Shown: piece by piece, positions 7,809 through 16,185 of the stretch
Layout: every line of letters starts with the position of its first letter
Position numbering within the stretch: the first letter of the stretch is position 1
Assembly: GCA_002418705.1 (NCBI GenBank)
Contig: DIEQ01000076.1
Span: forward strand, 14,077 to 47,969
Direction of reading: 5' to 3'
DNA from: Mageeibacillus sp. UBA5770
Lineage (GTDB): Bacteria; Bacillota_A; Clostridia; Saccharofermentanales; Saccharofermentanaceae
Length of the DNA: 33,893 nucleotides
The notes under the pieces: generated by a model
Told to the model about the DNA's origin: nothing
The model's database searches: none
Seen by the model: only the letters and a program-made list of their open reading frames with translations
Translations under genes and position numbers: made by a program

Positions 7809-8420
7809 ATGATTTTGGAATATACATGGCCGGATTTTGTGCAGGAATGCAGGCAGTGCGAGAATTGTTCGCTTTCTTCAACAAGGAAAAATGTTGTTAT
7901 TTACCGCGGTGCCATTGAAGCACCGCTCATGTTTGTCGGGGAAGGTCCCGGGGCGAATGAAGATGAGCAGGGAGAACCTTTCGTAGGTCAGGCAGGGAGA
8001 CTTCTGACTCTGCTTCTTGAAGCTTATGGATTTACCGCGAATGACTATCACATCTGCAACATTGTCAAATGCCGGCCGCCTGAGAACCGTGTTCCGACCC
8101 GTGATGAAGCCAAGTGCTGCATGCCGCTCCTTGCTAAACAGATTCGTTTTGCCAAACCCAAGGTTATTGTTCTTCTTGGCGCAACGGCATATAAGTATTT
8201 CCTGAATCCAACGGATCCGATCAGTAAAGCCCGTGGTAAATGGATCGAGAAATCAAAATACCTCATCCTTCCGACCTACCACCCGGCCTATATTCTGCGA
8301 AATAACCGTGAACGTATCGCTCTGTGGCAGGATATTGGAATGGTGAGGGCTAAGATGGAAGAACTTGGACTTATTGAACCGCTTCCGAAGCTTCCGGATA
8401 TGCCGTCGGGCAGAGGGTGA
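7809..8420 (+). CDS. Family 4/5-type iron-sulfur uracil-DNA glycosylase
   Basis: The enzyme removes uracil from DNA as the first step of base excision repair. The family motifs are GEGPGANEDEQG (44-55), PFVGQAGRLL, NIVKCRPPENR and the C-terminal HPAYILR (158-164). Cysteines 14, 17, 88 and 104 match the spacing of the [4Fe-4S] ligands of thermophile family 4 enzymes. The length, 203 aa, is typical. The ATG at 7809 follows AGGAG by only about 4 bp; TTG at 7815 is an alternative start. The gene is preceded by its own promoter and is not obviously part of the pho operon. Confidence 0.92.
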   Translation: MILEYTWPDFVQECRQCENCSLSSTRKNVVIYRGAIEAPLMFVGEGPGANEDEQGEPFVGQAGRLLTLLLEAYGFTANDYHICNIVKCRPPENRVPTRDEAKCCMPLLAKQIRFAKPKVIVLLGATAYKYFLNPTDPISKARGKWIEKSKYLILPTYHPAYILRNNRERIALWQDIGMVRAKMEELGLIEPLPKLPDMPSGRG

Positions 8421-8504
8421 TGTATTTTAAGAATTTTATATAAACATATTTGAATTTTTGAATATTTTCTTTGTTTTCGCATTTCATTTTCCTGATCTAT
8501 TCGG

Positions 8505-8548
8505 TATAATTGAATACAATAATGTTATCAATACAGACCAGTAGGAGG
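8505..8548 (+). promoter_or_regulatory. Promoter and ribosome site of the CoA-disulfide reductase fusion gene
   Basis: TATAAT lies at 8505-8510 with a weak TTTCAT at the -35 position (8482-8487). A perfect AGGAGG at 8543-8548 stands 7 bp before the ATG at 8556. Confidence 0.5.
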
Positions 8549-8555
8549 ACAATAC

Positions 8556-11084
8556 ATGAAAGTTATTATTATCGGCGGAGTTGCAGGAGGTGCAAGTGCG
8601 GCTACGCGTCTGCGCCGTTTGTCAGAAGATACAGAGATACTCCTTTTCGAAAAGGGTGAGTATATTTCTTACGCTAACTGCGGACTGCCCTATTATCTGG
8701 GCGGAACGATTACTGACAGGGAACGCCTGATTGTCACGAAAGCCCAGCTTCTGAGAGACCGCTTTTCCGTGGATGTCCGGGTGAGATGTGAAGTCGTTGC
8801 AATCAACCGTGAGGCAAAGACCGTTACCGTACATGACTTAAGCCTTAACCGAACATATGAAGAATCATATGATAAGCTGCTGCTTTCACCTGGTGCAAAC
8901 CCGAAAGTATTTGATTTACCCGGCGTTAAGTCCGAAGGAATATTCACCCTGCGTACCTTGACGGATACTTTTGTGATCGATGATTATATCCGCCTCAAGG
9001 ATCCGAAGCGTGCCGTTATTGTCGGCGGCGGGTTCATTGGTGTTGAAATGGCCGAGAACCTCAAGGAACGCGGCCTCGAAGTAACACTGGTTGAATTTAT
9101 GGATCAGGTACTGACTTTCCTCGACAAAGAAATGGCTATTCCGATTCATCAGAATCTTCGTGAAAACGGCGTTCATCTGCGACTTGGTGTCGGCGTAAAA
9201 AGCTTCGCGCTTACGGAGTGCCGGACTAAGGGGCCGGAGGTAAGTAAGCCTGTCACGCTCACCCTGTCGGATGATTCACAGCTGACAGCGGATCTTGTCA
9301 TTCTTTGCACAGGTGTTGTTCCTGACAGCAGCCTTGCATCAGGTGCCGGTCTTGCAACAGGACTCGGCGGATGTATCCAGGTTGATGATCAGTTCCGGAC
9401 ATCCGATCCTGCTATTTTTGCTGTCGGCGATGCAATCTGTGTAACTAGTATGATCAGCGGCAAAGAAGTACTGATCCCGCTGGCCGGACCGGCAAATAAG
9501 CAGGGCAGGGAAGCTGCAGAGATTATGCTTTCCGGTAAAACAGCAGGACCTGCAGGAAAGAGCGCCCGCCATGTTCAAGGCAGCAGCGTCGTTAAGGTTT
9601 TTGACTTGATTGCTGCATCGACAGGTTTTTCCGAGAAACAGCTTCAGAGAGAAGGAATTGAGTATAAAAAAACATATATTCATCCAACCAGCCATTCAAG
9701 TTATTATCCTAATGCCACAAATATCAGCATGAAAATGCTGTTTACTCCGGAAGGCAAGATTCTTGGAGCACAGGCTGTAGGATATGACGGTGTTGACAAA
9801 CGTATCGATGTTGTTGCAACCGTCCTTCGTCTCGGCGGAACGGTATACGATCTTGAAGATCTTGAGCTTTGCTATGCCCCTCCTGTATCTTCGGCAAAAG
9901 ATCCTGTTAATATGCTTGGATTTACAGCTGCAAATATACTCAAGGGCGATGTAAATGTCATCTATCCCGAACAGGTCGACGGGCTTCTGGCTAAAGAAGC
10001 ATATTTCCTTGACGTGAGTACCCGGGATGAATATGCGATGGGTTCTGTCCCCGGCGCCGTTTCTCTTCCCCTTGATGAACTTCGTGACAGACTTTCTGAA
10101 ATCCCAAAGGACCAGCCTGTCTATGTATTCTGCCGCGTCGGCCTGCGAGGATATATTGCTTCACGTATGCTTACCCTGCATGGCGTTGACGCATATAACC
10201 TGAGCGGGGGCTACCGTACGTATAATGTGATTCGTCAGGAAGAAAAAGCAGTTAAGAAAACGATCAGCGATATGGAAAAGGCTTCCGCAGAAACTGTGGT
10301 TGTTGTACCTCCCATATCGACGGCTCCCGTAAAATCCCTTACTGTTGATGCATGCGGGCTTTCCTGCCCCGGCCCGATCATGAAAGTGGCTGAAGGAATG
10401 AAAGATCTGCTTGCTGGAGAAGTACTTCATGTAACCGCAACGGATCCGGCCTTTGCATCAGATATCAGTGTCTGGTGCGAACGCACCGGCAACACTCTTG
10501 TAGCTATCAAGCGCGACAAGGGCGTGTATACGGTCGATCTTCAAAAAGGCACTTCAGCTCAGCCGGCAGCCGCCGGATCGGCCGGTGAAGCCGTATGCGG
10601 AACTGTTTCAGCCGGAAACGACAAGACAATGGTCATTTTCAGCGGGGACCTTGATAAAGCCCTTGCTGCATTCATCATTGCCAACGGAGCTGCAGCCATG
10701 GGACGCAAGGTGACATTGTTCTTTACATTCTGGGGATTGAATATCTTAAGAAAGAGCACGCATGTCCCCGTTAAAAAGAACCTGATTGAAAAAATGTTTG
10801 GAATGATGATGCCGCGCGGCGCTAAAAAACTGGGCCTTTCCAATATGAACATGGGCGGAATGGGCGCTTTAATGATCAAAAATATCATGAAGCAGAAGAA
10901 CGTCCAGTCTCTCGAAGAGTTAATTCAGGCAGCCATGGCCTCGGGCGTCCGTGTTCTGGCATGCCAGATGTCTATGGACCTGATGGGAATTAAGGAAGAA
11001 GAACTCCTTGAAGGCGTTGAACTTGCGGGTGTAGCCACCTTCCTCGGTTCGGCGGAGCTCTCAGATACGAACTTATTCATCTGA
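8556..11084 (+). CDS. CoA-disulfide reductase / rhodanese / TusA / DsrE four-domain fusion protein
   Basis: Four sulfur-handling modules lie on one 842-residue chain. Residues 1-450 form a flavin NAD(P)H-dependent CoA-disulfide/persulfide reductase with the FAD motif GGVAGGASAA and redox Cys42 (SYANCGLPYY). A rhodanese domain (about 465-560) carries the active loop CRVGLRG with Cys526. A TusA-like sulfur carrier domain (about 593-665) has CPGP with Cys604. The C-terminal DsrE-like domain (about 688-842) has conserved Cys803 in ACQMSMDLMG. Every catalytic cysteine is present. The likely job is moving sulfane sulfur from low-molecular-weight persulfides or polysulfide through rhodanese to TusA and DsrE, with the flavin domain reducing it; the order is inferred. 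It is cytoplasmic and monocistronic. Confidence 0.9.
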   Translation: MKVIIIGGVAGGASAATRLRRLSEDTEILLFEKGEYISYANCGLPYYLGGTITDRERLIVTKAQLLRDRFSVDVRVRCEVVAINREAKTVTVHDLSLNRTYEESYDKLLLSPGANPKVFDLPGVKSEGIFTLRTLTDTFVIDDYIRLKDPKRAVIVGGGFIGVEMAENLKERGLEVTLVEFMDQVLTFLDKEMAIPIHQNLRENGVHLRLGVGVKSFALTECRTKGPEVSKPVTLTLSDDSQLTADLVILCTGVVPDSSLASGAGLATGLGGCIQVDDQFRTSDPAIFAVGDAICVTSMISGKEVLIPLAGPANKQGREAAEIMLSGKTAGPAGKSARHVQGSSVVKVFDLIAASTGFSEKQLQREGIEYKKTYIHPTSHSSYYPNATNISMKMLFTPEGKILGAQAVGYDGVDKRIDVVATVLRLGGTVYDLEDLELCYAPPVSSAKDPVNMLGFTAANILKGDVNVIYPEQVDGLLAKEAYFLDVSTRDEYAMGSVPGAVSLPLDELRDRLSEIPKDQPVYVFCRVGLRGYIASRMLTLHGVDAYNLSGGYRTYNVIRQEEKAVKKTISDMEKASAETVVVVPPISTAPVKSLTVDACGLSCPGPIMKVAEGMKDLLAGEVLHVTATDPAFASDISVWCERTGNTLVAIKRDKGVYTVDLQKGTSAQPAAAGSAGEAVCGTVSAGNDKTMVIFSGDLDKALAAFIIANGAAAMGRKVTLFFTFWGLNILRKSTHVPVKKNLIEKMFGMMMPRGAKKLGLSNMNMGGMGALMIKNIMKQKNVQSLEELIQAAMASGVRVLACQMSMDLMGIKEEELLEGVELAGVATFLGSAELSDTNLFI

Positions 11085-11111
11085 TTTACGAAAGTGCTTA
11101 TATACAGACAG

Positions 11112-11145
11112 AAGAAAGGCCAGCCGGTATCGGCTGGCCTTTCTT
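11112..11145 (+). terminator. Strong, probably bidirectional terminator between convergent genes
   Basis: A 15-bp perfect stem (11112-11126 with 11131-11145) with loop GTAT is T-rich on the 3' arm (CCTTTCTTT) and A-rich on the 5' side, so it can work in both directions. It ends the fusion gene on the plus strand and the DUF4349 gene on the minus strand. Confidence 0.85.
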
Positions 11146-11235
11146 TAAAATGTTACTTTGATTTGCGGCGGAACCTTTGCGAATTTGCAGCTTCAGATAA
11201 AATTAAATCGGGTCATTTGTTTTGTAAAGCAACAG

Positions 11236-12189
11236 TTATTTTGGTGTCTTTCCTTGTATCTTTTTCTTGCTGTGCCTCTTTACGACTACAATAATCACGA
11301 TAATAATGGCTCCGACGATAATCGCAGGAATAATGAGATAGCTTATCGCGATGAAGATGATTCCGATGGCATTGACCGTAAAGCTGAGGCTGTTCGAGAA
11401 CCCTTTCTGGACGCTGTTCCAGATGTAATCAAAACTCCAGCGGGCCAGTAGTCCGCTGTTTGCGTCAGGGTCCGGTGATGTGGGAGGAGGGGTAGGCTGC
11501 GTGATGGAGATCATCACGGTAGAATAGCCGACCAGATTATCCATTAGACGAATCTGGCCTTTAAGGGATTCGATTTCGCTTTGTACTGTGTCGAGTTCGC
11601 GGCGTACGTTAAGAATATCTTCGATTTTAACGGCCTTAGCCATGATCTCAAGAAGCTGCGCCTCTTGTGCCAGCGCATTGGTCAGTCGTGACTGGACATC
11701 AACATAATCGGCTGTAACATCCTGTGAGCCCATGCTTGAGGAAAGAACCTCACCGACTTTCCCGACTTGCTCCGTGAATTCTTTGAGCTTTTCAGGAGGA
11801 ATGCGGACTGTGATCGTGCCAGAGGCAGAATTTTCATATTTATTGTAACTTGAATCAGAAACATACCCGCCGAGTGCCGCAGCTTTCAGCCCCAATTCTG
11901 ATATGGCCTTATTGGCATCTTCGGCTTCCATTGAAATACTGACTGTATAAATGATCTTTTTACCAGAATCGGCAATGTTGCCGGGATCGATGATGACGGC
12001 ATCCCCGTCCTGTATGTCATCTTCAGGAGCAGCATCTTTTTCTGTGGCTGCTGCAGCTGCAGTTGTCATTGAAGGAGCTGCGCCGCCGTCATAATCGTTT
12101 GCCGTTTCCGATTTGCTCGAGGCCGCACAGCCCGAAAGGATGAAAATCAGCGATAGAGTTATTGCAAGAAACCTGATTTTTTTCATCAT
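11236..12189 (-). CDS. DUF4349-domain membrane-anchored lipoprotein
   Basis: A signal peptide with lipobox LSGC (Cys21) begins the protein and is followed by an acidic, Ala/Thr-rich linker (22-75). The DUF4349 region starts near 78 (KKIIYTVSISMEAEDANKAI) and contains GGYVSDSS, the segment TITVRIPPEKL and a coiled coil at about 165-218. A proline-rich stretch (230-240) and a C-terminal membrane helix (about 276-303) with a basic tail end it. It is thus tethered at both ends, with the folded part outside the cell. The function of DUF4349 is unknown; this layout is common in Bacillota. GGAGG at 12197-12201 decides the start at 12189 over an in-frame ATG at 12261, which lies upstream of the promoter. 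Confidence 0.85.
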   Translation of the reverse strand: MMKKIRFLAITLSLIFILSGCAASSKSETANDYDGGAAPSMTTAAAAATEKDAAPEDDIQDGDAVIIDPGNIADSGKKIIYTVSISMEAEDANKAISELGLKAAALGGYVSDSSYNKYENSASGTITVRIPPEKLKEFTEQVGKVGEVLSSSMGSQDVTADYVDVQSRLTNALAQEAQLLEIMAKAVKIEDILNVRRELDTVQSEIESLKGQIRLMDNLVGYSTVMISITQPTPPPTSPDPDANSGLLARWSFDYIWNSVQKGFSNSLSFTVNAIGIIFIAISYLIIPAIIVGAIIIVIIVVVKRHSKKKIQGKTPK

Positions 12190-12216
12190 ATAAAACCCTC
12201 CTTTTTCTGTGATACC

Positions 12217-12245
12217 AGTATGTACGTATGAAAACTTTATGTCAA
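12217..12245 (-). promoter_or_regulatory. Promoter of the DUF4349 lipoprotein gene
   Basis: On the minus strand a consensus -35 TTGACA (12240-12245) is followed after exactly 17 bp by CATACT (12217-12222). The start of transcription would fall near 12210, leaving a short leader that contains the GGAGG ribosome site. Confidence 0.65.
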
Positions 12246-12367
12246 TATTGTTTGACAGCAATCAGTTTTCTATATCTGGAACGGGCCCGTCCTGTCCTGA
12301 ATCCCGGGATACAAATATGTTCAATATTTTTTTAGAAAGCCAGGGCGAATAACTTGCCTGAAAACTA

Positions 12368-12396
12368 TTGCGCAATTCATTCTGTTTTGGTATACT
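12368..12396 (+). promoter_or_regulatory. Promoter of the tRNA-Gln gene
   Basis: TTGCGC (12368-12373), a 17-bp spacer and TATACT (12391-12396), the latter preceded by TGg, form an extended -10 promoter. The transcript would start near 12403, about 50 nt before the mature tRNA. Confidence 0.65.
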
Positions 12397-12452
12397 CTTT
12401 TCCGTTGACTACGCTATAGTTGGTGTCCAGAGCACGCGTACAGCATGGCTAT

Positions 12453-12526
12453 TGCCGAATTGTGTAACGGTAGCACGACTGCCTCTGGAGCAGTTTGTTG
12501 GGGTTCGAATCCCTGTTCGGCAGCCA
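12453..12526 (+). tRNA. tRNA-Gln (anticodon CTG)
   Basis: A full cloverleaf can be drawn. The acceptor arm TGCCGAA pairs with TTCGGCA (7 of 7) and the D arm is GTGT/GCAC around AACGGTA. The anticodon stem ACTGC/GCAGT holds loop CTCTGGA, giving anticodon CTG (12485-12487). The T arm is TGGGG/CCCTG around TTCGAAT. A weak T1-A72 pair and discriminator G are hallmarks of glutamine tRNAs, and CCA is encoded. It reads CAG codons. It stands alone, with its own promoter and terminator. Confidence 0.93.
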
Positions 12527-12532
12527 GAAGAT

Positions 12533-12566
12533 AAGCCCCGGAATGTAAATTCCGGGGCTTTCTTAT
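12533..12566 (+). terminator. Terminator of the tRNA-Gln transcript
   Basis: A 12-bp perfect stem (12533-12544 with 12549-12560, loop GTAA) rich in G/C is followed by TTTCTT. It lies 6 bp after the encoded CCA. Confidence 0.85.
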
Positions 12567-12602
12567 TGGAGATTCAGTCAGCAGTGCTTTTTACAGCTGG
12601 TT

Positions 12603-13310
12603 TTAAAGAAGCCAGTATAGATGATCTTTCGATAATTCAAAGCCCAGTTTCATCTGGAGTCTGATTGAGGGCTCATTATCTTTGAAAATTTGTCCGAACG
12701 GGACCTAGCCGTTTTTCAGCATATGATTAATCAAAAAGCTCTCAAGGGCGATTCCGATTTTTTGTCTTCGGTATTCCGGATAAACTTCAAGAAGACCGAG
12801 GCTGCCTTCGGCATGGATACCAATGAAACCGACAAGTTTTCCGTCAATAAAAGCTCCGAATATACTGCCTTCACGTAATAAGTTGCCTATATATTGAGGA
12901 TCGTCCGCTAAATGATAGTGCTCCCGGATTTCGGGCAGATACTTTTCATCCAGGCTTCGAATTATAACCTTATCAGATTCCGGAAGCAGGTCTGATTTCG
13001 TATAAACCGCCTGAATGCAGTCATAGCACTCAACATATCCAAATTTTGCCTGTAGTATGGTAACGCAATAATCCTGATGTGCTACGAAAAGCTCGGGTTT
13101 TTCTACAGAATCAACAATTACACGGGCAATTTCAGGATTAGATGAGGACAGCATCAGAGCGCTGCTTTTTGTTTCCCTGAGAAGTACTGCGTTCCTGTCA
13201 GCATAAATTATATCAGCATGCCCTCTTCGGATTGGTTCGAGCATACCCATATGCAGCAGGGGATTCTTCCCCAGATAATGAATAGCTTCCTCAATAATAT
13301 GATCAGTCAT
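12603..13310 (-). pseudogene. GNAT-family N-acetyltransferase, interrupted by an in-frame TAG
   Basis: The frame runs from ATG 13310 for 201 codons, ending in LINHMLKNG, and then meets TAG at 12705-12707. After that stop the same frame continues for 33 codons with VPFGQIF, DNEPSIRLQ and MKLGF, ending in a natural TAA at 12603. That is exactly the missing C-terminal strand and helix of a GNAT fold, where related proteins read GYVPFGQIxxDNxxSxxLxxKLGF. The acetyl-CoA loop (VYPEYRRQKIG, 176-186) is upstream and intact. A TAC or TAT (Tyr) to TAG change would explain it. The gene is either a recent nonsense mutation, a sequencing error or a read-through product. The substrate is unknown. TAG serves as a normal stop elsewhere in the window (folP). 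Confidence 0.85.
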
Positions 13311-13339
13311 TTCAGCACCGCCTTATTCAGTAACATCTT

Positions 13340-13348
13340 ATCATATCA
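13340..13348 (-). promoter_or_regulatory. Extended -10 upstream of the GNAT gene
   Basis: On the minus strand TGaTATGAT lies 29 bp before the GNAT ATG. It immediately follows the adhE terminator, so the interrupted GNAT gene still has a plausible promoter of its own. Confidence 0.4.
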
Positions 13349-13351
13349 GGG

Positions 13352-13390
13352 AAAAAACCGCCGGCTGGTGAGTTAATCATCAGCCGGCGG
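13352..13390 (-). terminator. Rho-independent terminator of adhE
   Basis: On the minus strand a 14-bp stem with one G-U pair (13377-13390 with 13358-13371, 5-nt loop) is followed by six T. It lies about 50 bp after the adhE stop codon. Confidence 0.9.
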
Positions 13391-13437
13391 CATTTTATTG
13401 TGTCAGGCAGCGGTGCTTTCTTCCGGTTATTTTTAGA

Positions 13438-16086
13438 TTAATATATTTTTTCGAAGATCGCCTTAATTTCGCATACCAGCGGTGAGCGGGGGTTGGTGCC
13501 TGTGCACTGGTCTTCAAATGCTTTTACGGCGAGTCCTTCGAGATCCCTGAAGTAATCTTTTTCAGAGATTCCGTTCTCGGAGACTTTTGTCGGGATATGA
13601 AGTGTGGTGTTCAGGTCGCGGATTGCCGCGACGAGGGCCGCAACACCCTGCTCCGTCGTTTCAAACCTGAGTCCGATATGTCTGGCGATTTCTGCATAGC
13701 GCTTGTCAGCTATAAAGGTCTCATATTTCGGGAAGGAGACGAACTTGGTCGGCTTTTGGGCATTGTACTCAATGACATAGGGCAGGAGGATAGCATTGGC
13801 ACGGCCGTGCGGGATATGAAATTCACCGCCGAGCTTATGGGCCATAGAGTGGTTGATACCAAGGAAAGCGTTGGAGAAAGCCATGCCGGCGATGCAGGAA
13901 GCATTGTGCATCTTTTCCCTTGCTTTACGGTTTAAAGGGTTCGAATAGGACTCAGCAAGGTTTTCGAAAACAAGCTTGATGGCATGCAGGGCGAGTCCGT
14001 CTGTATAATCGGAGGCAAAAGTTGAAACATATGCTTCGATAGCATGGGTAAGGACGTCCATGCCTGTATCTGCTGTAATACCTCTCGGGACGGACATTAC
14101 GAAGTCAGGATCGATAATCGCGACATCGGGTGTCAGCTCATAATCAGCCAGTGGATATTTGATGCTTGCTTCCTTGTCAGAAATAACAGCAAAAGATGTT
14201 ACTTCAGAGCCTGTTCCGCTTGTCGTAGGTATAGCGACGAGTTTGGCTTTGCGTCCGAGGTGGGGGAATTTGATAATTCTCTTTCTGATATCCATGAATT
14301 TTAAAGTCAGGGACTTAAAATCAAGGTCCGGATTCTCATAGAACATCCACATACCCTTTGCAGCATCCATAGATGAGCCGCCGCCGAGTGCAATGATGAC
14401 ATCCGGCTGGAATCGCTTCATTGCTTCTACTCCGCGGTAGATGGTCTGAATGTCAGGATCCGGCTCAACATCAGAGAAGATCTCGCAGTGGACGTATTCC
14501 CTGCGTTTTCTCAAATAGTAAAGAACCTTGTCAACATATCCGAACTTAACCATCGATGGATCGGTAACGATAAAGGCTTTGGTAATGTTCGGCATTTTTT
14601 CCAGATATTGCGTGGAATCAAATTCGAAAAAGATTTTTTCCGGAATTTTGAACCACTGCATATTCGTCCTCCGCTGAGCGACTCTCTTTTTGTTGACGAG
14701 GTTAACGGCAGAGACATTGGAAGAGGTGGAGTTCTTGCCGTAAGACCCGCAGCCAAGTGTCAGTGACGGCATATTCGTATTATAGATATCACCGATAGCA
14801 CCGTGGGAAGACGGCGAGTTGATGATAAGGCGGCTGGCCTTGAGGCGGGCGGAATATGCATCGGTTACTTCTTTGTCTTCCGCATGAACGACAGCAGAGT
14901 GTCCGAGTCCGCCGAATTCGATGATTCGTTCAGCTGTCGAAATGCCCTCTTCTGTGGTATTAACAACATAATAGGCAAGGATCGGACTGAGTTTTTCAAC
15001 GGAGAGAGGGAAGGAAGGGCCGACACCGGTCAGTTTGGCAAGGAGTATTTTTGTATTTTCAGGAACATGGATGCCGGCAAGTTTTGCGATGCTGTATGCT
15101 GTCTGACCGACGATGGACGGTATCACTGTCGGGTGTGCACCCGGTTTGATGACTGCAGCTTCAAGCTTTCTGGTCTCGTCGTCAGTCAGGAATACGCAGG
15201 CATTATCTTTCATATATGCTTCGAATTCATCAGAGATTTCAGCGTCAACGATAGCTGCCTGTTCGGATGCGCAGATCATGCCGTTATCGAATGTTTTTGA
15301 CATCATCAGGTCTGTAGCGGCACGCTTGACATGGGCTGACTTGTGTATGTAGCAGGGTACGTTGCCGGGGCCTACGCCCAGGGCAGGCTTGCCGGTGCTG
15401 TAGGCAGACTGTACCATTGCCGATCCGCCTGTTGCGAGAACCATTGCGACGCCGGGGTGGTTCATCAGGAGTGTTGTCGCATCAATGGACGGTGTCTTAA
15501 CCCACTGGATACAGTTTTCAGGTGCACCGGCTGCGACAGCCGCATCATACATAATCTTTGCAGCCATGGAGCTGCACTTCTGCGCAGAAGGATGAAAAGC
15601 GAAAATAATCGGATTTCTTGTCTTTATAGAGATGAGTATTTTGAACATAGTGGTTGAGGTGGGGTTTGTGACAGGTGTAACTGCACAGACAACGCCTACA
15701 GGCTCAGCAATTTCAATATAATCTTCATACTCATTCTGTTCCACGACGCCGACCGTTTTGGAACCCTTGATACTATGATACACGTATTCGGTTGCGAAGA
15801 TATTCTTGGTGACCTTATCTTCGAAAACACCGCGTCCTGTCTCATCGACGGCTGCCCTGGCAAGCGTCAGGTGTGCTTCAAGGCCTGCTTCGGACATTGC
15901 CTTGACGATGTCATCAACTTGAGTTTGGGACATTGTGAGGAATTGTTCGAGAGCTTTTCTCCCGTTTGCAACTAACTCATCAATCTGTCCGGGAACGGGG
16001 TTCATAGCAGGAGCTTGGGAAACCGGGGCGGATTCAATCGGTTCTGTCACTTTTGCGGTTGGTGCTTTAACTGATGTTGTAGCCAT
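13438..16086 (-). CDS. adhE: Bifunctional acetaldehyde-CoA/alcohol dehydrogenase AdhE
   Basis: AdhE reduces acetyl-CoA to acetaldehyde and then to ethanol, using two NADH, and recycles NAD+ in fermentation. The N-terminal CoA-acylating aldehyde dehydrogenase (about 30-450) has catalytic Cys272 in FDNGMICASEQ. The C-terminal iron-dependent alcohol dehydrogenase (about 480-882) has GGGSSMDAAK for NAD and the metal-site segment with NHSMAHKLGG and IPHGRANA. The usual length is about 870; here a Pro/Ala/Thr-rich leader of some 26 residues precedes the conserved fold, which shifts the cysteine from 246 (E. coli) to 272. GGAGG at 16093-16097 sets the start. The gene faces a DeoR regulator across a repeat-rich control region. 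Confidence 0.97.
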   Translation of the reverse strand: MATTSVKAPTAKVTEPIESAPVSQAPAMNPVPGQIDELVANGRKALEQFLTMSQTQVDDIVKAMSEAGLEAHLTLARAAVDETGRGVFEDKVTKNIFATEYVYHSIKGSKTVGVVEQNEYEDYIEIAEPVGVVCAVTPVTNPTSTTMFKILISIKTRNPIIFAFHPSAQKCSSMAAKIMYDAAVAAGAPENCIQWVKTPSIDATTLLMNHPGVAMVLATGGSAMVQSAYSTGKPALGVGPGNVPCYIHKSAHVKRAATDLMMSKTFDNGMICASEQAAIVDAEISDEFEAYMKDNACVFLTDDETRKLEAAVIKPGAHPTVIPSIVGQTAYSIAKLAGIHVPENTKILLAKLTGVGPSFPLSVEKLSPILAYYVVNTTEEGISTAERIIEFGGLGHSAVVHAEDKEVTDAYSARLKASRLIINSPSSHGAIGDIYNTNMPSLTLGCGSYGKNSTSSNVSAVNLVNKKRVAQRRTNMQWFKIPEKIFFEFDSTQYLEKMPNITKAFIVTDPSMVKFGYVDKVLYYLRKRREYVHCEIFSDVEPDPDIQTIYRGVEAMKRFQPDVIIALGGGSSMDAAKGMWMFYENPDLDFKSLTLKFMDIRKRIIKFPHLGRKAKLVAIPTTSGTGSEVTSFAVISDKEASIKYPLADYELTPDVAIIDPDFVMSVPRGITADTGMDVLTHAIEAYVSTFASDYTDGLALHAIKLVFENLAESYSNPLNRKAREKMHNASCIAGMAFSNAFLGINHSMAHKLGGEFHIPHGRANAILLPYVIEYNAQKPTKFVSFPKYETFIADKRYAEIARHIGLRFETTEQGVAALVAAIRDLNTTLHIPTKVSENGISEKDYFRDLEGLAVKAFEDQCTGTNPRSPLVCEIKAIFEKIY

Positions 16087-16096
16087 TGTTGTCCCT

Positions 16097-16140
16097 CCAA
16101 AACGATTTTCGTTTTCTTTTGTTTGTTTTCAAAACGTTTT
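16097..16140 (-). promoter_or_regulatory. Operator-like inverted repeats in the adhE leader
   Basis: AAAACGA and TCGTTTT form a 7-bp inverted repeat around TTT at 16099-16115, and a perfect AAAACGTTTT palindrome lies at 16131-16140. Both fall between the adhE promoter and the adhE ribosome site. This suits a repressor that blocks transcription, most likely the divergent DeoR protein; the link is inference. Confidence 0.5.
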
Positions 16141-16156
16141 TGTTTTGTCTGCGATC

Positions 16157-16185
16157 ATTATAGATTTGTTTTCAAATAATGTCAT
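16157..16185 (-). promoter_or_regulatory. Promoter of adhE
   Basis: On the minus strand ATGACA (16180-16185), a 17-bp spacer and a consensus TATAAT (16157-16162) make a good promoter. Transcription would start near 16150 and leave a leader of about 64 nt containing the two AAAACG palindromes. I see no TTGTTAA/TTAACAA Rex site here. Confidence 0.6.

Noticed and set aside
12453..12526. The tRNA next to the amber-interrupted GNAT gene as a TAG suppressor
   Set aside because: Its anticodon is CTG, which reads CAG; a suppressor would need CTA. The residue expected at the amber position is Tyr, not Gln, and TAG acts as a normal stop for folP.
14803..15300. A 165-codon plus-strand frame inside adhE
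   Set aside because: It is antisense to a clearly conserved enzyme, has no ribosome site and gives a non-descript Cys/Phe-rich peptide.
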